Below are positions 15,516-23,145 of a stretch of DNA of 64,000 nucleotides, piece by piece (positions within the stretch are counted from its first letter, which is position 1; each line of letters opens with the position of its first letter). The translations under genes were made by a program, and so were the position numbers. The notes beneath the pieces are model-generated. The model ran no database searches. It worked only from the letters and a program-made list of their open reading frames with translations, and was not told where the DNA came from. Source of the DNA: CAIYQJ01 sp963717255 (GTDB lineage: Bacteria > Chloroflexota > Limnocylindria > Limnocylindrales > CSP1-4); the NCBI GenBank assembly GCA_963717255.1, contig CAVQVT010000007.1, forward strand, positions 248,001-312,000. The letters run 5' to 3'.

Positions 15516-16583
15516 TCAGCCGAAGAGGAGCTCCAGGATCGCGATGACGCGGTCCATCTCGGTCGGCGTCCCGATCGTGACGCGGTGCCAGCCGGGCACG
15601 CCGAGGTTCGAGCCCGGTCGTACGGCGATCCCGTCGCGGCCGAGCGCTTCCGGCCATCCGTCGCGGTCGCGGACGAGCACGAAGTTCGTCTGCGACGGGA
15701 CGTGCTCCAGGCCGAGGCGGGTGCACGCGTCGACCAGGCGGCGACGCCCTTCGCGCGTGAGGGCCACGGTCCGCGCGACGTGGTCTTCGTCGTCCAGGGC
15801 GGCGGCCGCGGCCGCCAGCGCGATGGCGTTCACGTTCGCCGGGGTCCGCACCCGGTCGAGCGGCTCGAGCGTCCCCGGTCGCCCGATCCCGTACCCGGCC
15901 CGCAGGCCGGCGAGGCCGTACACCTTCGAGAAGGTCCGGCTCACGATGAGTCCGGGATGCAGGTCGAGCATCCCGATGGCGCTCACGCGGACCTCGTCGT
16001 CCATGTACTGGTGGTACGCCTCGTCCACCAGGACGACGCAGTCGCGCGGAACCGCCCGCAGGAAGGCGCGCAGGTCGTCGGGCCGGACCCCCGTCCCGGT
16101 CGGGTTGTGCGGGTTCGTCACGGCCACGACGTCGCCCGGCTGTGCTTCGGCTGCCATCCCAGCCAGGTCGTGGACCCAGGCGACGACCGGCACGCGCACG
16201 AGCTCCGCGCCGGAGAGCTGGCCGGCGATCCGGTGGATCCCGTACGGGGGGTCGGCGACGACCATCCGACGTCCGGGCTCGAGGTAGACGGCGCATACGA
16301 GGTGGATGATCTCGTCGCTGCCGGCGCCCGTGACGACGTTCGCGGGCTCCACGCCGTGGTGGGCGGCGATCCGGGCGCGGAGCGCGCCGGGATCGTCCGG
16401 GTAGCGGTTGACGCCGGGCAGCGCCGCCACGGCCGCCGCGATCCCCAGCGGCGACGGCCCGAACGGGTTCTCGTTCGAGCTGAGCTTGGCGCCCCGCGGC
16501 TCGTCCGCCGCCGGGGGCTTGCCCATGACGTACGGTGCGATGGCCGCGAGCTGGGGGACGGGGCGCGGGCCGCCGTCGCTCAC
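15516..16583 (-). CDS. hisC: Histidinol-phosphate aminotransferase-like (HisC family)
   Basis: A 355-aa class I/II PLP aminotransferase close to HisC. Motifs: KLSSNENPFGPSPLG, VVTGAGSDEIIHL, TNPHNPTGTGV, VLVDEAYHQYM, and the Schiff-base lysine in SRTFSKVYGLAGLRAGYGIG. The GTG start overlaps the stop of the FMN oxidase gene (GTGA). It is the last gene of a three-gene operon with a divergent HisD. It may be the true biosynthetic HisC or may transaminate a product of this unusual cluster. Other his genes (hisG, hisA, hisF, hisH, hisI) are not in the window. Confidence 0.85.
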   Translation of the reverse strand: MSDGGPRPVPQLAAIAPYVMGKPPAADEPRGAKLSSNENPFGPSPLGIAAAVAALPGVNRYPDDPGALRARIAAHHGVEPANVVTGAGSDEIIHLVCAVYLEPGRRMVVADPPYGIHRIAGQLSGAELVRVPVVAWVHDLAGMAAEAQPGDVVAVTNPHNPTGTGVRPDDLRAFLRAVPRDCVVLVDEAYHQYMDDEVRVSAIGMLDLHPGLIVSRTFSKVYGLAGLRAGYGIGRPGTLEPLDRVRTPANVNAIALAAAAAALDDEDHVARTVALTREGRRRLVDACTRLGLEHVPSQTNFVLVRDRDGWPEALGRDGIAVRPGSNLGVPGWHRVTIGTPTEMDRVIAILELLFG

Positions 16584-17761
16584 CGGATCCTCCGCGGCAG
16601 ATGCGCGAGATCCGCGTGGACCAGGATCGACGGGTCGATCGCCGACGCACGCGGGACGCCCGTGATCGCCATGGCGAGGTCCAGCTCCGACGTGAGCATG
16701 TCGAGCACCGTGCCGGCACCTCGCTCGCCGTCCCACGCGAGGCCCCAGAGCAGGGGCCGCCCCACGAAGACGGCGGTCGCGCCGAGCGCGAGCGCGGTGA
16801 GCGCGTCCATGCCTCGCCGGATCCCGCCGTCGAAGAGGACGGGCACGCGGCCGCGCACCGCCTGCACCACGTCGGGCAGGGCGTCGATCGAGGCGATGGC
16901 GCGGTCCATCTGGCGGCCGCCGTGGTTGCTCACCCAGACGCCGGCAGCACCGGCCTCCACGATCGCGTCCGCGTCGTCCCCGCGGAGGACGCCCTTCACG
17001 ATGACCGGCAGCCGCGACTCGCGGACCAGCCACGCGAGATCGGCCGGCGTGAGCGCCTCCTTGAGGAACTCCTTCGCGTAGAGCTGCGGCCCCTCGCGGC
17101 TGAGGGCGTCCTCGCCGCCGGGGCCGCCGCCGCCCGTCGCGGGCCGGACGACGAGGTTCTCGTACCGGACGCCCGGCGGCAGCGTGAGGCCGACGCGGTG
17201 GTCGCGTTCGCGGCGGCCGAGCGGCGCCGCGTCCACCGTCATGACGAGCGCCTCGTACCCGGCCTCCTCGGCGCGGCGGACCAGGGACATGGTCCAGTCG
17301 GCGTCCGGCGTGGTGTACAGCTGGAACCAGCGCGGGCCGCCGACCTCGGCGACCTCCTCGATCGTCGCGCTCGCGACGGTGGACAGCGTGTACGTGATGC
17401 CACGGGCCCCGCACGCGCGCGCGGCCGCCACCTCGCCCTCCGGCGTGGCCAGGCGCATGAGCGCCATCGGCGCGGTCCCGAACGGGGTGGGCCAGAGGCG
17501 GCCGAGCACCCGGACCGAGAGATCGCGCTTCGCGACATCGACGAGGACCTTGGGCCGGAACCGCCAGCGCTCGAACGCGGCGATGTTGTCCCGGAGAGTG
17601 GACTCGTCCCAGGCGCCCCCGTCGTAGTAGGCGGCCGCGCCCGGGCTGAGGACCCTTGCGGCCACCCGCTCCACGTCGTGCACGTTGAGGACGACCTCGC
17701 CCCCGTGGACCGCGTCGGCAGGGCCCAGCCCCAGGATGGAGTCGTCCTCGCGGCCCGCCAT
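16580..17761 (-). CDS. FMN-dependent alpha-hydroxy-acid oxidase/dehydrogenase
   Basis: A 393-aa TIM-barrel flavoprotein of the lactate dehydrogenase/glycolate oxidase family. It shows the FMN-binding FGTAPMALMRLATPEGE, RWFQLYTTPD, and the catalytic VSNHGGRQMDRAIASIDALP (active-site His and Arg), then LFDGGIRRGMDALTALALGA. It oxidises an L-2-hydroxy acid to a 2-oxo acid; the substrate is not readable. Sandwiched between divergent hisD and hisC with 4-nt overlaps on both sides, so it almost certainly belongs to the same pathway. Such an enzyme is not part of histidine biosynthesis. Confidence 0.88.
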   Translation of the reverse strand: MAGREDDSILGLGPADAVHGGEVVLNVHDVERVAARVLSPGAAAYYDGGAWDESTLRDNIAAFERWRFRPKVLVDVAKRDLSVRVLGRLWPTPFGTAPMALMRLATPEGEVAAARACGARGITYTLSTVASATIEEVAEVGGPRWFQLYTTPDADWTMSLVRRAEEAGYEALVMTVDAAPLGRRERDHRVGLTLPPGVRYENLVVRPATGGGGPGGEDALSREGPQLYAKEFLKEALTPADLAWLVRESRLPVIVKGVLRGDDADAIVEAGAAGVWVSNHGGRQMDRAIASIDALPDVVQAVRGRVPVLFDGGIRRGMDALTALALGATAVFVGRPLLWGLAWDGERGAGTVLDMLTSELDLAMAITGVPRASAIDPSILVHADLAHLPRRIR

Positions 17762-19086
17762 CAGCCGAGCCCTCGCAGGCGCAGCGCGTTCGCGTGCGCC
17801 GGGAAGCCTTCGTGGTCCGCGAGGCGGAGAGTGGGCGCGGCGAGCTCGGCCAGCGCCGCTTCGTCGAGCTTGCTGATCGCGATCGGCACGGTGAACGTCC
17901 GGGCCGTCACGCCGCCGGTCACCTGGGCGAATCCCCCGGTGGGCAGGGTCGCCGGGACCCCGATGACGAAGTTCGTCTCGCTGATCGTGGTGTGCTGGCC
18001 CAGCAGTGCCTCGCCCGCGTAGCGCAGGCCCGCGAGCGTGGCCTCCGGGTCGGCCGTCGCGAGCTGGATGTGCTCGACCGCGTACGTGTTCGCGAAGTCG
18101 ATCGCCTCGGCCATCGAATCGAACACGAAGGCGCCGCCCCAGACGCCCAGCGCGCTCCGGGCCGCCTTGGCGCGGGCCTCCGGGAGCAGCTCGACCATCC
18201 AGGTGAGCTCCGTGTCCACCGCCTCGGCGAGCGCGAGCGAATCGGTGAGCAGGAGCGCCGCCGAGTCCTCGCCGTGCTCCGCCTCGTTCAGGAGGTCGAG
18301 GGCCGCGCGCCTCGGGTCCGCCGAGCCGTCCGCCACGACGACGCTCTCCGACGGGCCCGAGATCATGCTCGTCAGGACGCCGTACTGCTGGGCGATGATC
18401 TGCGCCATCGTCACGGCGGGGCTGCCCGGACCGACGACCTTCCGCACGCGCCGGATCGTCTGCGTGCCCAGCGCGATCGCCGCGATGCCGGCCGGGCCGT
18501 TCGCCCGATACACGCGGGTGAGCCCCAGCTCGTGCGCGGTCGCGAGGGTCGCGACGTCCACGTCCGACGTGCCCGGGACCGGCGGGACGACGACCGCGAT
18601 GTCCGGCACGCCCGCCGTGACGGCCGGCGTCCCGATCTGCACGAGGACCGATGGGTACGACGCCTTCCCGCACGGGACGAAGAGGCCGACCGACGGGATC
18701 GGCGAGAACTTCTCGCCCACGACGACGCCCGGGCGGATCTCGGCGCGCCAGCCGTCGGCGGTGGCCGCGAGCTGCGCCTCGCTGAACGCCCGGACGTTCG
18801 CGATGGCGACGCGGATGGCGGCGAGGAGGTCCGCGTCGATCGACGCGTGGGCGGCCGCGAGCTCGTCGGCGGTGACGGCGAGGCGCTCCGGAGGGATGTC
18901 CGCCTTGTCGAAGCGCGCGGTCGCCTCGGAGACCGCCACGTCCCCGCGCGCGGCCACGTCGTCGTAGATCGCCTGGATGCTCGCCCGGAGCCCCGGGTCG
19001 AAGACGCGCTCATTGGAGCGAGCGAGGATCCGGCGCCTCTCGGCGTCGTCGAGGGCGGACCAGCGGCGGAGCGCGAGGAGCTGCAT
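17761..19086 (-). CDS. Divergent histidinol dehydrogenase-like protein
   Basis: A 441-aa HisD-family NAD-linked dehydrogenase. General features are kept: VGLFVPCGKASYPSVLVQIG, SGPSESVVVADGSADP, and the catalytic Glu-His pair (338-339). By spacing against E. coli HisD as I recall it, two of four Zn ligands have changed: the Gln of LLxQAEH is Glu268 and the Asp of GDYxAG is Asn372. His271 and His431 remain. The substrate-site His of the xNHxLPT motif is Ala379. The Gln-to-Glu and Asp-to-Asn changes compensate each other in charge, so metal binding may survive with an altered substrate. A true HisD role looks doubtful. A TAGAAT -10 (19125-19120) lies upstream. Confidence 0.75.
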   Translation of the reverse strand: MQLLALRRWSALDDAERRRILARSNERVFDPGLRASIQAIYDDVAARGDVAVSEATARFDKADIPPERLAVTADELAAAHASIDADLLAAIRVAIANVRAFSEAQLAATADGWRAEIRPGVVVGEKFSPIPSVGLFVPCGKASYPSVLVQIGTPAVTAGVPDIAVVVPPVPGTSDVDVATLATAHELGLTRVYRANGPAGIAAIALGTQTIRRVRKVVGPGSPAVTMAQIIAQQYGVLTSMISGPSESVVVADGSADPRRAALDLLNEAEHGEDSAALLLTDSLALAEAVDTELTWMVELLPEARAKAARSALGVWGGAFVFDSMAEAIDFANTYAVEHIQLATADPEATLAGLRYAGEALLGQHTTISETNFVIGVPATLPTGGFAQVTGGVTARTFTVPIAISKLDEAALAELAAPTLRLADHEGFPAHANALRLRGLG

Positions 19087-19236
19087 GGCGGAGTGTCTCC
19101 GGGTGGGGCGAAGGTCCCGATTCTACCGGCGGACGAGCGGACGGGCGGGAGCGGGCGGGCGGATGCCCCGGGATCGCTCTCGCCCCTTCGCCGCGTGGCA
19201 CGATGATCCGCGACCGGGGCGCGGGAGGGAGGCTGC

Positions 19237-19998
19237 ATGGGACCGTTCGACCTGACAGGGCGCGTCGCGTTCGTCACCGGCGCGGGCCGCGGCATCGGGA
19301 GGGACGTCGTCCGGACGCTCGCCCGCGCGGGCGCCGACATCGTCGCCGTGGACATCGATCCGGCGACCGCGGAGGATGCTGCGGCCGAGGTCCGCGCGCT
19401 CGGGAGGCGGGCGACGGCGATCGCGGTGGACGTCACGCATCGCGGCGAGGTGGACGCCGCCGTGGCGCAGGCGCTCGAGGTGCTGGGGCGGATCGACATC
19501 CTGGTGAACGTGGCGGGGATCTGCCGCAACGCCCCCGCCGAGGAGATGACCGACGACGACTGGCACGACGTGATGTCGGTGAACCTCGACGGGACGTACT
19601 TCGTCTGCCGGTCGGTCGGGCGCCACATGCTCGCGCGCGGGAGCGGGTCGATCGTCAACATGGCGTCGCTCTCGGCATCGTTCGTCGACTACCCGCAGCC
19701 ACAGGCGTCGTACAACGCGTCCAAGGCGGGCGTGGTCCAGCTCACGCGCTCGCTCGCGTCGGAGTGGGCAGAACGCGGGATCCGGGTGAACAGCGTCTCG
19801 CCGGGGTTCATCGCGACCGAGATGACGATGCTCGGGATGGCCAGCGGCTGGGCGGAGGTCTGGCTCTCGAACATCCCCATGGGTCGCCTGGGAGAGCCGA
19901 CCGAGGTGGCGAACGCCGTCTGGTTCCTCGTGTCCGACGCGTCCTCCTACGTCACCGGGGCGCAGCTGGAGATCGGCGGCGGCTTCGGCCTCCGCTGA
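19237..19998 (+). CDS. SDR family oxidoreductase
   Basis: A 253-aa classical short-chain dehydrogenase. TGAGRGIG cofactor motif (residues ~15-22), Asp at the end of beta-2 (VAVDIDP) suggesting NAD(H), NVAGI (NAG-type), catalytic Ser in NMASLSASF, and YNASK. The C-terminus GAQLEIGGGFGLR is typical of gluconate/3-oxoacyl-ACP-like dehydrogenases. The ATG follows GGGAGGGAGG. It diverges from the hisD-like operon with 150 nt between and probably shares its control. Confidence 0.88.
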   Translation: MGPFDLTGRVAFVTGAGRGIGRDVVRTLARAGADIVAVDIDPATAEDAAAEVRALGRRATAIAVDVTHRGEVDAAVAQALEVLGRIDILVNVAGICRNAPAEEMTDDDWHDVMSVNLDGTYFVCRSVGRHMLARGSGSIVNMASLSASFVDYPQPQASYNASKAGVVQLTRSLASEWAERGIRVNSVSPGFIATEMTMLGMASGWAEVWLSNIPMGRLGEPTEVANAVWFLVSDASSYVTGAQLEIGGGFGLR

Positions 19999-20076
19999 CT
20001 GCGGGACAGGCGCGGGAGGTCCGGCCGCGACCCGGCGGCCCCGCGAGAGGGGCCCGCCATGCAGCGGGGCCTTCCT

Positions 20077-20874
20077 CTACGCCGTCCAGCCCCCATCGAC
20101 GACGACCGTGGACCCGGTCATGTAGCTCGCCTCGTCCGAGCAGAGGAAGGCGACCACGTTGGCGATCTCGGCGGGGTCCGCCGCGCGCCCAAGCGGGATC
20201 CGCCCGAGGATGGTCGCGGCGGTCGGCGGGTCCGCGAGGTAGGCCTCGGTCATCGGCGTACGGGTGTAGCCGGGACAGAGCGCGTTCACGCGGATGCCTC
20301 GTGCCGCCCAGTCCCGAGCGAGGGATCTCGCGAGCATCACCGCGCCGCCCTTGCTCGTGTTGTAGTCGGCGAACTCCGGCTCGGCGATGAGGCCGTTCAC
20401 GCTGGCGACGAGGACGATCGACCCGCCCTCGCCGTCGTGCGCCATCCGCTCGGCGGCCGAGCGGGCGGTGATGAACAGGCCGAGGATGTTGACGTCCAGG
20501 ACCTTCCGGAAGTCCTCCACCGTGAGGTCCAGCGCATTCTCGGCGGCGCCGTCGATGCCGGCAGAGGCGACACAGACGTCCAGCCGCTCTCCGAGCTTCG
20601 CCGCGGCCTCCGCCGCGAGACGGATCCCCTCCTCGTCCATCACGTCCACCGAGGCGCCCTCGACCCCCGCGGGCTCCGTCCCGAGCGCTTCCGCGGCGAT
20701 CCTGGCGACCTCCCTCAGCCCGCCGACGACCTCGGAGACCTTCACGGAGTCGCGACCCACGATGACGACCGCCGCGCCCTCGGCGACGAGGCGGGTCGCG
20801 ACCGCGAGCCCGATCCCGGACGAGCCGCCCGTCACCAGGGCCGTCTTCCCGACGAACCGCGCCCCGGCCGCCAT
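20077..20874 (-). CDS. SDR family oxidoreductase
   Basis: A 265-aa classical SDR: TGGSSGIG cofactor motif, beta-2 ending VIVGRDS (Arg, leaning to NADP), ASAGI, catalytic Ser in LVASVNG, YNTSKGG, and the terminal STVVVDGGWTA. The ATG overlaps the hisB-like stop codon (ATGA), so it is translationally coupled to it. Last gene of the phosphotriesterase-hisB-SDR operon. The substrate is likely a hydroxy/oxo intermediate of this cluster. Confidence 0.88.
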   Translation of the reverse strand: MAAGARFVGKTALVTGGSSGIGLAVATRLVAEGAAVVIVGRDSVKVSEVVGGLREVARIAAEALGTEPAGVEGASVDVMDEEGIRLAAEAAAKLGERLDVCVASAGIDGAAENALDLTVEDFRKVLDVNILGLFITARSAAERMAHDGEGGSIVLVASVNGLIAEPEFADYNTSKGGAVMLARSLARDWAARGIRVNALCPGYTRTPMTEAYLADPPTAATILGRIPLGRAADPAEIANVVAFLCSDEASYMTGSTVVVDGGWTA

Positions 20875-21527
20875 CAGTCGAGCGTCCCCTTCACGCCGGC
20901 CGTCAGGCCCGCCCGGAAGGGCATGGGGTCGAAGCAGCGCCGCAGCGCGACCGCGAACGCGCGTGCGGCCGCCTCCCACGCGTGGTGGGGGTCCTTCCCG
21001 TCGGACACCCGCAGCCGGAGTGTGCACCGCGCGCCCTGCGCGAAGCCCTCGTAGAAGGCGACCATGTCCGCTCCGAGCATGTCCTCGACCCACTCGAGCT
21101 GCGCGCCGGGGGCGTCGCGGTCGATGAAGTGCATCGAGCGGCCCTCGAACGAGAGCGCGGCCGTCGCGAACGCCTCGTCCATCGCCATCGAGGCGGACGC
21201 GGAGCCCTCGACGCCGCCGGCCATCGCCTCGCGGAGCAGCGCGTTGATCCCCAGGCCGAGCGCGAGCCCGATGTCCTCGGTGACGACGTGGCGCAGGGCG
21301 TAGGTCTTCTTCGCGAAGGTCACCTCGAGGTTGAGGCCGCCGTGCCACGCGATCATCTCGAGCATGTGATCGAAGAACGCGAGGCCGGTCGCAAGAGCGG
21401 GTTCCGTGCGTGCGCCCCGGGACGCGACCACTCGGACCTCCGCCTCACGCGTGACGCGCGAGACTTCCGCGACGCCGTCGGTCACGGTCACCCGCATCCC
21501 GCGGTACTCGTTCATCGGGTCCTTCAT
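20874..21527 (-). CDS. Divergent imidazoleglycerol-phosphate dehydratase-like protein
   Basis: A 217-aa HisB-fold protein. Recognisable features: FFDHMLEMIAWHG (residues 51-63), MAMDEAF (115-120; vPMDEA in HisB), and the second metal motif DPHHAWEA (179-186). The first HHxxED metal motif reads RHVVTED (79-85), so one histidine of the di-manganese site is Val81. The usual FKA after the second HH motif is AARA. These changes argue against normal imidazoleglycerol-phosphate dehydration. GGAGGAGCCCCG precedes the ATG. It lies between a phosphotriesterase-like hydrolase and an SDR, not among his genes. The reaction is unknown; dehydration of a related phosphorylated or unphosphorylated polyol is a guess. 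Confidence 0.75.
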   Translation of the reverse strand: MKDPMNEYRGMRVTVTDGVAEVSRVTREAEVRVVASRGARTEPALATGLAFFDHMLEMIAWHGGLNLEVTFAKKTYALRHVVTEDIGLALGLGINALLREAMAGGVEGSASASMAMDEAFATAALSFEGRSMHFIDRDAPGAQLEWVEDMLGADMVAFYEGFAQGARCTLRLRVSDGKDPHHAWEAAARAFAVALRRCFDPMPFRAGLTAGVKGTLD

Positions 21528-21607
21528 CGGGGCTCCTCCCGGGGTGATGGCGGGTCGGTGGTGGCGAGTCGCCGGGTCCCGGGCCTGCGCCGCCCGGGAC
21601 CCGGCGG

Positions 21608-22885
21608 TCAACGGTCGGTGCCGGTGAGCGCGCGCCTCGGATTGTCCACGAGGAGGGCTTCGACCTCCAGCGGATCGAGGCCGGCCGCCTCCAGTCGTGG
21701 CGCGATGTCCACGAGGAGATGGTCGTAGCCGCCGCCGCCGAACGCGCGCAGCTGGCTCTTCAGGCAGACGTCCTGGCTGACGAGAAGCCGGTCCTCCCAG
21801 CCATCGAGGTGGGCGACGAGCACGCCGGCGATGCGCAGGTCGTCGGTGGGCATGCCGCGGTCGCCGTACGCGTCCTCGTCGCCCCAGATGTCGTAGCTGA
21901 TCCAGGCGCCGCGGGCGGCCAGCGAGCGGTGGTACACGTGGTCCGGGAGCGACGGGTCGAGGTGGGCGAGCACGACGTGGTCGAGGTCCACGCCCGCGGC
22001 CTCGCACGCGTCCAGGACGGCATGGCCTGCGCGCCCCCACGGGTCGAGGTGGACGACCATCGCCGGGCCGGTCGCACGCTGGGCGGCGCAGGCGGCCCGG
22101 AGCACGCGTGCCTCGCGGGGGTCGATGGGGTCAGACGTGCCGATCTCGCCGATGATCCCCGCACGGACGCGCTCGGCGGTCAGGGCGCCCGCCCCGGCGC
22201 GGGTGGCGGCCGTGCCCGGCACCCCGGCCGTGCCCGGCACCCCGGCCGTGCCCGACACCCCGGCCGTGCCCGCGCCGCCGGCCGTGCCCGCGCCGCCGGC
22301 CGAGCCCGCGCCGCCGGCCGAGCCCGCGCCGCCGGTCCCGCCTGGGTCCGCGCCGGCCACCCGGCCGTCCATCGCCGGGCCGACCGGCACCCCCTCCGTG
22401 AGATCACGGATCATCTCGTCGCGGAGCTCCTCCTCGGAGGCCTCGAGGACGGACGCCGGGTGCGCCCGCCCCACGTAGTGCCCGCTCCCCATGACGATGT
22501 TCAGGCCGGTCCGGAGCGCGACGTCGCGGAGGAAGCCCGGGTCGCGCCCGATCTCGTCGAGCGTGAGGTCCACCACCGTGCGGCCACCCGCCGCGGCGAA
22601 CCGTCCCAGCTCGCCGACCGCCTGGTCCGCGTCGGTCAGCCGCAGGTTGTCCCGGACGGCGAACGGGTTCGCCCGGACCCGTTCCATGACGAGCGGGTCG
22701 TCGGCCACGACGAGGTCGGCGACCGGGCGCTCCGCTGGGGTGGCGTCCTCCCCCGGCGCGTCGAACCACGGCCACAGGTCGATGCGGACGTGCTCGTGGA
22801 TGAGGGTGGGGCCCAGGTCGTCCGCGGGGACCGGGCCCAGCACGGTCTCGACGAGGACGGGGCGGGGGAGGGCCGGCGGGGTCAT
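21608..22885 (-). CDS. Phosphotriesterase-family hydrolase with repeat insert
   Basis: A 425-aa amidohydrolase-superfamily protein of the phosphotriesterase/lactonase group. Metal motifs: TLIHEHVRIDL (HxH, residues ~28-30), GPAMVVHLDPWG, HVVLAHLDPSLPD, and the distal Asp in LLVSQDVCLK. Members hydrolyse lactones or phosphoesters. Residues ~185-227 are a Gly/Ala repeat encoded by seven 18-bp units (22209-22334), inserted just before RAGIIGEIGTSDPI, a loop between barrel strands. First gene of an operon with the hisB-like and SDR genes. Lactonase activity in a sugar-acid-like pathway is a reasonable guess. Confidence 0.8.
   Translation of the reverse strand: MTPPALPRPVLVETVLGPVPADDLGPTLIHEHVRIDLWPWFDAPGEDATPAERPVADLVVADDPLVMERVRANPFAVRDNLRLTDADQAVGELGRFAAAGGRTVVDLTLDEIGRDPGFLRDVALRTGLNIVMGSGHYVGRAHPASVLEASEEELRDEMIRDLTEGVPVGPAMDGRVAGADPGGTGGAGSAGGAGSAGGAGTAGGAGTAGVSGTAGVPGTAGVPGTAATRAGAGALTAERVRAGIIGEIGTSDPIDPREARVLRAACAAQRATGPAMVVHLDPWGRAGHAVLDACEAAGVDLDHVVLAHLDPSLPDHVYHRSLAARGAWISYDIWGDEDAYGDRGMPTDDLRIAGVLVAHLDGWEDRLLVSQDVCLKSQLRAFGGGGYDHLLVDIAPRLEAAGLDPLEVEALLVDNPRRALTGTDR
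22209..22334. repeat. In-frame 18-bp minisatellite, 7 copies
   Basis: Seven consecutive 18-bp units starting at 22209, 22227, 22245, 22263, 22281, 22299 and 22317, with base pattern GCCGTGCCCGGCACCCCG drifting to GCCGAGCCCGCGCCGCCG. The period is a multiple of three and lies inside the phosphotriesterase-like gene, where it encodes a Gly/Ala-rich linker. Confidence 0.9.
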
Positions 22886-22904
22886 CAGGGCGTCCGCGCG
22901 GTCG

Positions 22905-23111
22905 CGATCCCGCCAGATTCACGCGTCGTGGGCACTGGGCGCTCCGATCGGCATGTCTCGGGTTCGGCGCGGTTGGAGGCCGCGCCGAACGCCCGTCACG
23001 TGTGAATCTGGCGGCCGGAACGCCGTGGCGCCGCGCCGAACGCCCGTCACGTGTGAATCTGGCGGCCGGAACGCCGTGGCGCCGCGCCGAACGCCGCCGC
23101 GGTCGCGGCGG
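22905..23111. repeat. Intergenic hairpin plus 51-bp tandem repeat
   Basis: The 260-nt gap between the phosphotriesterase and ABC genes holds no gene. It has a perfect 11-bp hairpin (GTTCGGCGCGG 22962-22972 with CCGCGCCGAAC 22980-22990). It also has a 51-bp direct repeat starting at 22981 and 23032, with a partial third copy at 23083. Each copy contains CGTGTGAATCTGGCGG, whose near-complement CGCCAGATTCACGCG occurs once in inverted orientation at about 22911-22925. Confidence 0.85.
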
Positions 23112-23145
23112 CCTCCGCGGGCACGGGCGCCCGGTTCGGCGTCCA

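Noticed and set aside
16466..16484. Another LexA-like GAAC...GTTC match
   Set aside because: It lies inside the hisC coding region and the half-site spacing is wrong.
15516..21527. Ordinary histidine biosynthesis operon
   Set aside because: HisD- and HisB-like proteins have altered metal and substrate residues, non-his enzymes (FMN oxidase, lactonase-like, SDRs) are interleaved, and hisG/A/F/H/I are missing. Not fully excluded.
22981..23111. CRISPR-like or tandem gene remnants
   Set aside because: Only two and a half 51-bp copies, with no distinct repeat/spacer division; better described as a tandem repeat.
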